43,400 nucleotides of DNA from Candidatus Dormiibacterota bacterium (lineage in GTDB: Bacteria; Chloroflexota; Dormibacteria; Aeolococcales; Aeolococcaceae): NCBI GenBank assembly GCA_003132525.1, contig PKXZ01000022.1, positions 1-43,400 of the forward strand, in the 5' to 3' direction. The position numbers and the translations under genes were made by a program. Positions 16,180-24,110 of the stretch are shown in pieces (within the stretch, counting starts at the first letter, position 1; each line of letters starts with the position of its first letter). The notes under the pieces are model-generated. The model saw only the letters and a program-made list of their open reading frames with translations, was not told the DNA's origin and did not search any database.

Positions 16180-16185
16180 AGTCTA
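16180..16185 (-). promoter_or_regulatory. Putative -10 box TAGACT (minus strand)
   Basis: Read on the minus strand, TAGACT ends 7 nt before the GTG at 16172. Sequence and spacing are identical to the box before the DUF3224 gene at 36125. No Shine-Dalgarno is present, so a leaderless transcript is inferred. Confidence 0.45.
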
Positions 16186-16320
16186 GCAATGGGCGAGCAA
16201 TCCCCAGATACGCGAATGACACGAAACCACTGGTTCGCGGGTGAGGACGGACGGCTGGGTGACGCTTGTCACAGTGTTGTACGAGCGTCGATTCGCGCTC
16301 CCCGTATGTACGCTGTCGAA

Positions 16321-16368
16321 CAGACGGGTCTTTGGGGGCGTCGCAGATTGGCCCCAAACGAATGTCTG
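16321..16368 (+). other. Two-tier inverted repeat upstream of the GGDEF-EAL-REC gene
   Basis: Within the ~330-bp gap between the small 16172 gene and the GGDEF-EAL gene. CAGAC (16321-16325) pairs with GTCTG (16364-16368), and TTTGGGG (16331-16337) pairs with CCCCAAA (16352-16358). Symmetric 5-nt internal loops separate the stems and a 14-nt loop caps the structure. There is no U-run after it, so it is not a standard terminator. It starts 179 nt and ends 131 nt before the GTG at 16500, so it could be a 5'-leader RNA element or a protein-binding palindrome. It does not match a c-di-GMP riboswitch that I recognise. Confidence 0.45.
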
Positions 16369-16499
16369 AGTAGCCGCCATCGGCACTGCGTGCACATCAG
16401 CGCAATCAGATCGGGCGTGCGCGTGCGCTGATCACAGGAGACCTTGACCGTGACCATCACCAGAGCACGGTTGCAGGCTCGCCGGATCTAGGCGTCACA

Positions 16500-19229
16500 G
16501 TGTCATCTCGCCGGGTCTTCGTGGGGGTGACCGCAGCGGTCGCGGTGCTGATCGTTGTCCTCCTCAGCGCGTCCCTGCTCGGTATCGGCGGCAACGCCTT
16601 CGAAGATGGTCTTCACAACGTCTCCGAGGTCGCCGCGGCGCTCTTCGCGGCCGGCATCGCGGTGCTCACCGCGATCAGATCGCGCGGTCGTCGACGGTGG
16701 TCATGGGTGTGCTGGGGCGCGTTCTGCCTCCTGGAAGCCTTGTGCGACTGGAACGCCCTGGCAGATCACCACACCGCGGTCCTCTCAATAGCGAACCTCG
16801 GTTTCATCGCGCAGGTGCCGATCGGCGTCCTCGCAGCACTAATCTTCCTGCGCGTCGTCTCGTCGCGAATGGCGGTGACAGTGGCGTTGTGTGACGGCCT
16901 GCTGATGGGTGGAGCAGCGCTCATCGCGCTCCTCGCAACCAGGTATGACCCCGTCTTCGGTGGATCCAACCCGTGGCTCGTCAACATCGTGAGTCTCGCC
17001 CAGCCCGTCGTCGATGTTGTCGTCCTCACCCTGGTTGCAACGGTGGTGGCGCGCGTGGCATGGAAGATACGCCCGGTCGGTCTCCTGCTCATGGCCGCCA
17101 TCCTGGGTATCGGCATCTCCGACCTCGAACTGGCGCACGAGGTTGGTATCGGTAACGCCGTCCCGGGCTCGGTCTTCGCCAACGGCTGGATTGCCGGCCT
17201 GCTGTGTTTCGGCATCGCAGCGCTCTACTCGCTGTGCTTTCGCCGGCAACCGGAAGCCCTGGTTGTCAAGACAGCGATGACCAAGACCGGACTCTGGCTG
17301 CCGATCATCCCGGTCGCGCTTGCATGCGTGTTTGCGGTGGCGCTGCGCGCCGAGCACAGCGAGACGTCGGAGCTGCTGCTGTGGGTGATGCTTGCGCTTG
17401 TCGGTGTGACGCTCGCCCGCATGTACCTGGCGGTGCACGCGAGCCTCGGGCTCGATCAGGCGTTGGTGCACCAAGCGGCGCACGATGCGCTGACGGGGTT
17501 GCCCAACCGCACGCTGCTTCAGCGGCGCATCGAGCACGAGCTTGCTGAGCTCGATGCGGACGGCCCCGGTGTGACGTTGATGATTCTCGATCTCGATGGG
17601 TTCCGAGAGATCAACGACACGTTCGGCCACAGTAGGGGTGACGAGGTGCTGGTTCAGGTCGCCCAACGCGTGGTCAACAGCGTTCGAGACATCGACACAG
17701 TCGCCCGGCTCGGCGGTGATGAGTTCGCCGTCCTGCTCGCGCCCGGTCCCGCGGACCATGTGGCGGTCCTGGCACGACGTGTGCTCGCCGCGCTCGAGCT
17801 CCCGCTTTCGCTGAACGGAACCAGTGTCGAGGTTGCTGGGAGCATCGGCATCGCCATGGCCGGCCGCGGCCAGACCGCCGATGAGCTCCTGCGCAACGCG
17901 GACCTCGCGATGTACACGGCAAAAGCCGCGGGCGGCAATGGTTTTGCGCTCTACAAACCCTCCATGCAGCAGGCGATCGCCGAACGGGTGCGGGTGGAGA
18001 CCGGCCTGCGGACAGCGTGGCTCACCGGCGATCTGCTCGTGCACTACCAGCCGATCGTCGACCTCGCCAATGGCAGGATGGTCTCGATCGAGGCACTGGC
18101 TCGCTGGAAGCACCCCGATGGGGACGTGATTCCGCCCGATGTCTTCATCCCGATCGCCGAGCGCACAGGGTTGATCATTCCCATCGGTGCACGAATCCTC
18201 AACGAAGCGTGCCAGCAGCTCGCGGCCTGGCAGCGCGACTACGGCGATGCCGCGGACGTCACGATGAGTGTCAACGTATCGCCGTGCCAGCTGTATTCGG
18301 ACGACCTCGTCGCCATCGTGGCGGAGGCGCTGCGCAGCGCGGGCGTTGAGCCCAGGTACCTCATCCTGGAGGTGACCGAGACGGCGATCATGGACGACAT
18401 GGACAATGCGATCCGGATCCTCAGCCGTCTCAAGGCGCTCGGAGTCGGCCTGGCGATCGATGACTTCGGTGTCGGGGCGTCATCGCTGGCGAGGTTGCGA
18501 CGTCTGCCCGTGTCCGTGGTGAAGATTGACAAGTCACTGGTGGATCACGTCCCTGATGGGCACGTCGCCAGCGGTCTGCTCGACGCCGTGGTTGGCATGG
18601 TACGGGCGCTGCAGTTGCGGACGACCATCGAAGGCGTGGAGCGCGCAGACCAGGCGACCCATCTGCGCGAATCCGGGTATGACCTCGCCCAGGGCTTCTA
18701 CTACGCGAGACCCATGGATGCCGAGACCCTCGGGCGCGCGATGGCCACTGCCCAGCCCGCCGATGGCGGTCGCGTCGTGTTCCCGGTGACGACGACGGAC
18801 GAACCCTTCGCACCACGCGAGTCGAGCGGACGTGTTCTCGTGGTCGACGACGACGAGCGCGTGGGCGTCACGGCATGCAGGATCCTCGAACGGTACGGTC
18901 TGCGCACCGTGCTGGTACCGACCATCCGAGAGGCAATGGCGGAGCTCACGCACAGCACCGATGCGATCGTGGTCGACATCGGTATGCCCGACGGCGATGG
19001 CTGGGACCTGATCAGTCATGTCCGCACCACCGCGATGCACGCGCGCATACCGATCGTCGTGATGACGGGTCTGCTTGACAGTGCAGAGGTGCTCAACCGT
19101 GCCGATGAGCTCGAGTGCGAGTATCTCGGCAAGCCGTTCGCCTCTGAGGCGTTGATCGCGAAGATCGAGTCGGCACGACGCATGATGGGTGGAACGCCTC
19201 GGGCGCTCGTCGCACCGCACGCCGCCTGA
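16500..19229 (+). CDS. Membrane-bound GGDEF-EAL protein with C-terminal receiver domain
   Basis: 909-residue c-di-GMP signalling protein. About ten hydrophobic segments occupy the first ~310 residues as a membrane sensor. A GGDEF domain follows, with DALTGLPNR and an intact LGGDEF active site near residue 405. An EAL domain has intact EALARW near residue 531, then NVSPCQL, LEVTETA, IDDFGVGASS and TIEGVE. A complete receiver domain closes the protein, with VVDDDE, phospho-acceptor Asp in VVDIGMPDG (about residue 826), MTG and the GKPF lysine. Both catalytic halves look functional, so it may make or degrade c-di-GMP depending on signal. A receiver at the C-terminus is unusual. The start GTG lacks a clear ribosome-binding site. 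Confidence 0.9.
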   Translation: MSSRRVFVGVTAAVAVLIVVLLSASLLGIGGNAFEDGLHNVSEVAAALFAAGIAVLTAIRSRGRRRWSWVCWGAFCLLEALCDWNALADHHTAVLSIANLGFIAQVPIGVLAALIFLRVVSSRMAVTVALCDGLLMGGAALIALLATRYDPVFGGSNPWLVNIVSLAQPVVDVVVLTLVATVVARVAWKIRPVGLLLMAAILGIGISDLELAHEVGIGNAVPGSVFANGWIAGLLCFGIAALYSLCFRRQPEALVVKTAMTKTGLWLPIIPVALACVFAVALRAEHSETSELLLWVMLALVGVTLARMYLAVHASLGLDQALVHQAAHDALTGLPNRTLLQRRIEHELAELDADGPGVTLMILDLDGFREINDTFGHSRGDEVLVQVAQRVVNSVRDIDTVARLGGDEFAVLLAPGPADHVAVLARRVLAALELPLSLNGTSVEVAGSIGIAMAGRGQTADELLRNADLAMYTAKAAGGNGFALYKPSMQQAIAERVRVETGLRTAWLTGDLLVHYQPIVDLANGRMVSIEALARWKHPDGDVIPPDVFIPIAERTGLIIPIGARILNEACQQLAAWQRDYGDAADVTMSVNVSPCQLYSDDLVAIVAEALRSAGVEPRYLILEVTETAIMDDMDNAIRILSRLKALGVGLAIDDFGVGASSLARLRRLPVSVVKIDKSLVDHVPDGHVASGLLDAVVGMVRALQLRTTIEGVERADQATHLRESGYDLAQGFYYARPMDAETLGRAMATAQPADGGRVVFPVTTTDEPFAPRESSGRVLVVDDDERVGVTACRILERYGLRTVLVPTIREAMAELTHSTDAIVVDIGMPDGDGWDLISHVRTTAMHARIPIVVMTGLLDSAEVLNRADELECEYLGKPFASEALIAKIESARRMMGGTPRALVAPHAA

Positions 19230-19265
19230 TCGGACCGCACGGTCCTCCGTGGGAGAATGGGCGCG

Positions 19266-20291
19266 GTGTCTCGTCAGCTGCGGTTTGGATACAAGGTCTC
19301 GGCTGAGCAGTTCAGCCCGTCAGATCTGCTGGCGTTCACCGTTGCGGCAGAAGCGTTCGGCTTCGACACCGCCGCGATCAGCGACCACTTCCAGCCCTGG
19401 CGGCACACCGGTGGCCACGCTCCGTTCTCGCTGGCGTGGCTGGGCGCAGCCGGCCAGGCGACGACCCGCATCGCGCTCGGGACCAGCGTGCTCACGCCGA
19501 CGTTCCGCTACCACCCGGCGATCGTCGCCCAGGCGATGGGCACCCTCGCGTCGTTGTTTCCCGATCGTATCTGGCTCGGCGTCGGGACCGGTGAGTCGAT
19601 GAACGAGGCGCCGCTCGACACCGAGTGGCCGGAGACAAAGGAACGGTTCGCGCGGCTCAAGGAGGCGGTCACCGTCATCCAAACGCTGCTCACGGAGGAT
19701 CGGGTCACCTTCGACGGGACGTACTACAGGACGCGGAACGCGACCATCTACGACCGCCCCGCGACGTCGATTCCCCTTTATATCGCGGCCGCGGGCGCGT
19801 CAGCAGCCCGGCTCGCGGGACGCGTCGCCGACGGTCTCATCTGCACCAGCGGCAAGGGTATGGATCTGTACTCCGAGACCCTGCTCCCGGCCGTCATGGA
19901 GGGAGCGCGCGCAGCCGGACGAGATCCCTCCGATGTCGAGCTGACCATCGAGATGAAGGTCTCGTTCGATCACGATCTCGAGAGGGCTCGCGAGGACACG
20001 CGTCACTGGGCGGCGCTTGCGCTGTCTCCGGAGGAGAAGACCGGCGTCGAGGATGCTGTGGAGATGGAGCGCCTGGCCGACGCCCTGCCCACCGAGCGGG
20101 CTGCGAGTCGATGGATCGTCTCCTCCGATCCGGACGAGCACGTGGAACGGGTTCGCCCGTACATCGACCTCGGTTTCACACATCTGATCTTCCACGCGCC
20201 GGGGACCGACCAGCGACGCTTTCTCGAGCTGTACGCGAGCGAGGTGTTGCCTCGTCTGCGCAAGGTCGTGCCACACACCGGGGTGGTCTGA
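19266..20291 (+). CDS. fgd: F420-dependent glucose-6-phosphate dehydrogenase-like luciferase-family enzyme
   Basis: 341-residue luciferase-like TIM barrel closely resembling mycobacterial FGD1 along its length (FGYKVSAEQFSP, SDHFQPWRHTGGHAPFSL, LGTSVLTPTFRYHP). By alignment from memory, catalytic and F420-contact residues His41, Trp45 and Glu110 correspond to FGD1 His40, Trp44 and Glu109. The phosphate-binding Lys197, Lys258 and Arg282 correspond to Lys198, Lys259 and Arg283, which favours glucose-6-phosphate over other substrates. It would reduce F420 using glucose-6-phosphate. The GTG at 19266 (GGGAG 10 nt upstream) gives the family N-terminus; an ATG three codons earlier sits too close to the GGGAG. 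It converges with the PPOX gene, next to F420 biosynthesis genes. Confidence 0.88.
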   Translation: MSRQLRFGYKVSAEQFSPSDLLAFTVAAEAFGFDTAAISDHFQPWRHTGGHAPFSLAWLGAAGQATTRIALGTSVLTPTFRYHPAIVAQAMGTLASLFPDRIWLGVGTGESMNEAPLDTEWPETKERFARLKEAVTVIQTLLTEDRVTFDGTYYRTRNATIYDRPATSIPLYIAAAGASAARLAGRVADGLICTSGKGMDLYSETLLPAVMEGARAAGRDPSDVELTIEMKVSFDHDLERAREDTRHWAALALSPEEKTGVEDAVEMERLADALPTERAASRWIVSSDPDEHVERVRPYIDLGFTHLIFHAPGTDQRRFLELYASEVLPRLRKVVPHTGVV

Positions 20292-20297
20292 CCGCTC

Positions 20298-20708
20298 CTA
20301 TCCCTCGGTCGTCGGCCCGCTCCGGTCCACGGTGATGCGCAGCAGCACCCGGCGATCACGTGTCATGGCCGCGCGATACTCCTGCCAGTCCGGATGCTCG
20401 CCACTGACCCGGCGGTAGTAGTCGACGAGCAGCTCCATCGCCTCGGGAAGGCTGATGATCTCGGCGTCGCCTTCGACGGTGTACCACTCGCCGTAGAAGC
20501 GCGAGTTGAGTGCGCACAGTGCAGCTCGAGGGTTGCGACGGAGATTGAGAGTCTTCATCGCACCCTCACGGGTGCTGATCACCACGCGTGACTCGACGTC
20601 GACGGCTGCGATGACCGGCGAGAGCTGCGCCTGCCCGTCACGGCGATACGTTGCGAGCACGGCCTGCGGGTTGGAGCGAATGAAATCGAGCGCCGCGTCA
20701 TGAGCCAT
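20298..20708 (-). CDS. PPOX-class F420-dependent oxidoreductase
   Basis: 136-residue split-barrel flavin/deazaflavin-binding protein. The opening FIRSNPQAVLATYRRDGQAQLSPV and the NPRAALCAL and YGEWYTVEGDAEI segments are typical of the small PPOX-family F420-dependent enzymes. It probably uses reduced F420 to reduce an unidentified substrate. The ATG at 20708 lies inside the end of cofD (11-nt overlap), so it may be read as the last gene of the cof operon. A TAGAGT box 6 nt before the ATG, with no Shine-Dalgarno, suggests it also has its own leaderless transcript. Confidence 0.85.
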   Translation of the reverse strand: MAHDAALDFIRSNPQAVLATYRRDGQAQLSPVIAAVDVESRVVISTREGAMKTLNLRRNPRAALCALNSRFYGEWYTVEGDAEIISLPEAMELLVDYYRRVSGEHPDWQEYRAAMTRDRRVLLRITVDRSGPTTEG

Positions 20709-21627
20709 CGGTCGACTCTAGGACGTGCAGCAGCGATGCTGCCAGGCGCTTTTCGCCGTCCACCCCGTCCATGACGATGTCGTCGACGATCGTGCGCATC
20801 CCGAGCGAGTGGATCGCCTCGAGGGAGTTGGCATCGACGCGGTCGATCACGATGGTTGCCGCGATGCCGGCGTAGTGGCGGGCGACCCCGAAGGCGGTTG
20901 CCTCCTCGCCCATATCCCGGAGCATGTCGACGGTCGGGCCCTTCAACGACTGTCCTCCGACAACCGGCGAGACCACGGTCACGCGCTCCCGGTCGAGCTC
21001 GTCACCGAGCACCGCGAGGATGGGATCGACGCTCAGCAGTGGGTTGGACGGTCCGATGATCACGGCATCCGCACCGCGCACGGCGGCGACCGCCTCGGGA
21101 GACGGCCGTGCGGTGTCGATCCCGGCGAAACGCATCTTGTGGACTGCGGGCACGCATCGCTGCCCCACGAACCAGTCCTGCATGCTCAACTCGCCGGCGT
21201 CCGTCCCGATCCGGGTGCGCACCGGGTCGTCGCTCATCGGGATCACGCCCACCTCGATCCCGAAGCCGCGAGTCAGGTGGGCCACCGCTTCGGTGAGGCG
21301 CATGCCGCCGCGCAGGAGCGAGGCTCTGAGCAGGTGCACGCCGATATCCCGGTCTCCGAGCTGGAACCAGGTCTGCTCGCCGAGGCTGCCGAGCATCGCC
21401 TGCGCGTGAAAGGTGTCGTCGCGCACGCCGAACCCGGTCGTGTCGTTGAAGATGCCGGCCAGCCGGTAGAGGATCGCGTCGACGTCGGGGCTGACCAGGA
21501 GCCCCCAGAACTCCTCGTCGTCGCCGGTGTTGGCGATGATCGAGAGGTCTTCAGGCGGTATCAGGGCCGCCAGCCCGCTCGCGAGCCGGGCGCCGCCTGT
21601 TCCCCCCGAGAGCAGGGCCACTCTCAC
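20698..21627 (-). CDS. cofD: 2-phospho-L-lactate transferase CofD/FbiA
   Basis: 309-residue transferase that joins the lactyl- or enolpyruvyl-phosphate moiety to Fo, forming F420-0 or its dehydro form. Family hallmarks are the N-terminal LSGGTGGARLASGL, NTGDDEEFWGL, RDDTFHAQAM, DWFVGQRC and IGPSNPLLSVDPI. GTG at 21627 is used: it overlaps the cofE stop as GTGA and puts the first beta strand (VRVALLSGG) at the N-terminus. A much longer upstream open frame is a GC-rich artefact. It is third in the cofC-cofE-cofD series. Confidence 0.94.
   Translation of the reverse strand: MRVALLSGGTGGARLASGLAALIPPEDLSIIANTGDDEEFWGLLVSPDVDAILYRLAGIFNDTTGFGVRDDTFHAQAMLGSLGEQTWFQLGDRDIGVHLLRASLLRGGMRLTEAVAHLTRGFGIEVGVIPMSDDPVRTRIGTDAGELSMQDWFVGQRCVPAVHKMRFAGIDTARPSPEAVAAVRGADAVIIGPSNPLLSVDPILAVLGDELDRERVTVVSPVVGGQSLKGPTVDMLRDMGEEATAFGVARHYAGIAATIVIDRVDANSLEAIHSLGMRTIVDDIVMDGVDGEKRLAASLLHVLESTDGS
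20715..20720 (-). promoter_or_regulatory. Putative internal -10 box TAGAGT at the 3' end of cofD
   Basis: On the minus strand TAGAGT ends 6 nt before the ATG of the PPOX gene. It differs by one base from the TAGACT boxes seen before three other leaderless starts in this window. It lies within cofD coding sequence, so the match could be chance. Confidence 0.35.
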
Positions 21628-22361
21628 CGGAAGAGGTCCAGCTCCGACGGTCGAACCAGTTCCTGACCGGTCCCCGGCGCCACCTCGAGCACCTCGAGGC
21701 CGTGCACGATGACCGCGGGAACCCGGCGGGTCTTGCCCATGAGCAGCTCTGCGGCGGCGGCGAGCTCGTCTGCGATAGCCACTACGGTTGCCTGCAAGGG
21801 CATCCCGAAGTCGTCCGGGCGGCCGCGGTAGTCGAGCACCGCGGGCATGCCGGCGACTCCGAGGGCAACGTTGACCAGGCCCATGCGCCACGCGCGCCCG
21901 AAGGTGTCGCTCACCACCACGCCGACCCGAGCGCCGGTCAGCGATGCGATGCGCTCGTGGAGGATGCGGGCGCTCGCGTCGCAATCGAGCGGCAGCAGGC
22001 AGACGTCGTCGACGCCGTCGACGTTCGAGCGGTCGACCCCGGCATTGGCACAGACGAAACCCTGACGGGTCTCGACGATCAGCACACGGTCGTCGCGCAC
22101 GATTCGAGTCGTCTCATCGAGCACCACCTGCACCATGCGGGGATCCGCGTCGAGCTTCCGGGCCAGGGTGATCGCCTGCTCGGAGGGGGTCACATCCGAG
22201 AGCGTGCGAATCCTTCCCTCCGCCTTGGAGACCACCTTTTGGGCGACCACCAGGACATCGCCGCTCTGCAGCGATCCCGTGTGCTCGACGATCAGTGCGG
22301 CGAGGTCATCGCCAGGATGGACCTCGGGGAGGCCTTCGACGCCACGCAGCTCGACGTTCAT
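21624..22361 (-). CDS. cofE: Coenzyme F420-0:L-glutamate ligase CofE
   Basis: 245-residue single-domain ligase that adds glutamates to F420-0 using GTP. Recognisable segments are GDVLVVAQKVVSKAEGR, FVCANAGVDRSNV, VVVSDTFGRAWRMGL, DYRGRPDDFG and ADELAAAAELLMGK. Mycobacterial FbiB carries an extra C-terminal FMN domain that is absent here, so this is the shorter archaeal/chloroflexal-like version. The start ATG at 22361 overlaps the cofC stop (ATGA), and its own stop overlaps cofD (GTGA), so the three genes are tightly coupled. Confidence 0.94.
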   Translation of the reverse strand: MNVELRGVEGLPEVHPGDDLAALIVEHTGSLQSGDVLVVAQKVVSKAEGRIRTLSDVTPSEQAITLARKLDADPRMVQVVLDETTRIVRDDRVLIVETRQGFVCANAGVDRSNVDGVDDVCLLPLDCDASARILHERIASLTGARVGVVVSDTFGRAWRMGLVNVALGVAGMPAVLDYRGRPDDFGMPLQATVVAIADELAAAAELLMGKTRRVPAVIVHGLEVLEVAPGTGQELVRPSELDLFR

Positions 22362-22963
22362 CCGGTTGGCTCGAGCCGGTGCCAGGCGGAGAGGTCGGAA
22401 GGCTCGTCGAGATCAAGGCCGAGGCTCGGGTCCTCATGAAGGATGAACTGGCGCCCCCGAAGGCGCGCCTCCTCCTCGAACTTCGGCAACGAGGCGTCGC
22501 CGAAGTGGAGCGTGAAGTCGCCGGGAGGCCGCAGATAGAGAGCATTGGTTCCGTGGCGGCCGTCGGCGGCGGCGGCGACGACGAGGCTGCCGGGGAGCTC
22601 GGCGTGCGCCAGCATCCGCTCAAGGGCGGCCCTGTCGACGAGTGGGAGGTCGGAGCTGAGCAGCAGCACCGATTCGGCGCCACGCTCCAGGGCCTCGGCG
22701 AGGCCGCGCGCCGCTGCGGGGTTCTGACCGCTCGGGGAGGGTTCCACAACGAGCGCGGCGCCGCGCAGACGAGCGAGGTCAGCGGCTTGGATCGATCCAC
22801 AGACAGCGAGGGTCGGGGCGAGCGCAAGCGCAGCGTCGAGGGCGCGTGAAGCGGTCATCTCGGCAAGGCCGCGACGTTGCCTGGGCTCGAGCACCGACGA
22901 GAGCCGGCTCTTCGCGGTGGTGAAATCCTTGATGAGCACTACGATCCAGAACCCCGGCGGCAT
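22358..22963 (-). CDS. cofC: 2-phospho-L-lactate guanylyltransferase CofC/FbiD
   Basis: 201-residue nucleotidyltransferase of the GT-A fold that activates phospholactate (or phosphoenolpyruvate) with GTP for CofD. Motifs are LIKDFTTAKSRLSSVL at the N-terminus, LLSSDLPLVD (metal-binding Asp pair region), DGRHGTNALYLRP and DLDEPSDL. Length is normal. It starts 7 nt after the EamA transporter stop, with AGGACG available as a ribosome-binding site inside the transporter gene's end. Whether it prefers phospholactate or phosphoenolpyruvate cannot be read by eye. Confidence 0.93.
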   Translation of the reverse strand: MPPGFWIVVLIKDFTTAKSRLSSVLEPRQRRGLAEMTASRALDAALALAPTLAVCGSIQAADLARLRGAALVVEPSPSGQNPAAARGLAEALERGAESVLLLSSDLPLVDRAALERMLAHAELPGSLVVAAAADGRHGTNALYLRPPGDFTLHFGDASLPKFEEEARLRGRQFILHEDPSLGLDLDEPSDLSAWHRLEPTG

Positions 22964-22970
22964 GGTGTGA

Positions 22971-24044
22971 CTACGTCCTGGCTTCGGCGGCGACGGGCAC
23001 GTCGGTGTGGCGTGGTGCCTCCACCACGTCGCGGCGCTTGAGGAGGTTGAGCGTGGTCACCACCGCGATCAGGATCAGCGCGCCGACGATCTCGATGCCG
23101 TAGAGCGGCAGTCCGAGGCCCACCGGCGCCGGCAGTGAAAAAACGAGGAAGAGCGCGCACGGGTAGCCCAGTTCGGCGATGGATGCCATCGACGCCGGGG
23201 TGTTGGCCAGCGCGCGGTAGTACAGGAGCATCGCGAGCAGACCGGGAACGAGAGCGATCCCGATGAAGCTGGGGATCTGATGCACCGAGAACGTGCCGAG
23301 GTGACCGCCGCCGACATTGGTGAGCATGAGGATGAGCAATACGGGTAGGGCAAGCGTGAAACGCATCGCCGCGGTGGTGACGAACGAGACGTTGGAGAGG
23401 CTGTAGCGGCCAAAGACCGTGCCGGACGCCCACAGGATGACCGCGCCGAGAATCAACAGTGCCGCAAGCAACTGCCCGTGCTGGACCGAGGAAAACGGGG
23501 CAAGCGGGTTCTGCGGAAACACGATCAGGTAGACACCCACGATGGCGCAGGCTGCGAGCGGCCAGAAATACGGCTTGCGGCGTTCCTTGAGGAAGATGCT
23601 GGCCATTGCGATGCCGAACACCGGTTGGAGCATGTAGAGCAGGTAGACCTCGTTCTCGACGTTGAAATCCGGTGCGGCGTTCGCGGGGAACGCGTAGCTC
23701 AGCGCCTGCGTGAAGAGCACGGTCGCGAAGGCCTGCGCGCCCAGCGCGATGATCGCCATCGCGACCCACTGGCGCACCGGGAGATTGCGCAGCTCGCGGC
23801 GCACGCGGCCGGCGACGGGCAGGAAGCAGAGCGCGATGAGCAGCGACTCCACGAAGACGATCTGGCTCGCCGTCAGCTGTTTGGTGAGGGCCGGGCGGAA
23901 GTACGGGTCTGTCGCCCACATCGCGGCGGCGATGGCCACGGCGACGGCCCCCATCCGTCCGATCAGCGCGCCGGCTCGCGAACCAATGCTCAGCCGATCC
24001 TGGGTCAGCAGGCGCAGCGAGGACGGCGAATCGTCGATATGCAC
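22971..24044 (-). CDS. EamA/DMT-family membrane transporter
   Basis: 357-residue integral membrane protein with ten predicted transmembrane helices in two EamA halves (first half about residues 30-175, second about 185-335). It has a short cytoplasmic N-terminus and a charged C-terminal tail. DMT transporters export or import amino acids, nucleotide sugars and other metabolites. Here it is the first gene of a run with cofC, cofE and cofD and only 7 nt separate it from cofC, which is unusual for a DMT carrier. Start GTG at 24044 is preceded by an AT-rich TAATTT/TGTAAT patch and no ribosome-binding site. Substrate unknown. Confidence 0.85.
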   Translation of the reverse strand: MHIDDSPSSLRLLTQDRLSIGSRAGALIGRMGAVAVAIAAAMWATDPYFRPALTKQLTASQIVFVESLLIALCFLPVAGRVRRELRNLPVRQWVAMAIIALGAQAFATVLFTQALSYAFPANAAPDFNVENEVYLLYMLQPVFGIAMASIFLKERRKPYFWPLAACAIVGVYLIVFPQNPLAPFSSVQHGQLLAALLILGAVILWASGTVFGRYSLSNVSFVTTAAMRFTLALPVLLILMLTNVGGGHLGTFSVHQIPSFIGIALVPGLLAMLLYYRALANTPASMASIAELGYPCALFLVFSLPAPVGLGLPLYGIEIVGALILIAVVTTLNLLKRRDVVEAPRHTDVPVAAEART

Positions 24045-24110
24045 CGGTAAATTACACTCGAAAGCACGTCGCCCGGCGTCGGGGGCGACCCCACAAGCGG
24101 AGATTCAGAG
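24045..24110. promoter_or_regulatory. Divergent promoter region, EamA-cof operon / Ddn-like gene
   Basis: 66-bp gap between divergent genes. An AT-rich core at 24048-24054 reads TAAATT on the plus strand and TAATTT on the minus strand, overlapping by five bases, much like the symmetric core between paaA and hpd. On the minus side it sits 4-6 nt from the GTG start. On the plus side the Ddn-like gene has a leader of roughly 50 nt and a GGAG ribosome-binding site. Confidence 0.4.

Noticed and set aside
16173-16499. c-di-GMP riboswitch before the GGDEF-EAL gene
   Set aside because: The hairpin present does not show the conserved GEMM-type core I would expect, so only an unclassified inverted repeat is reported.
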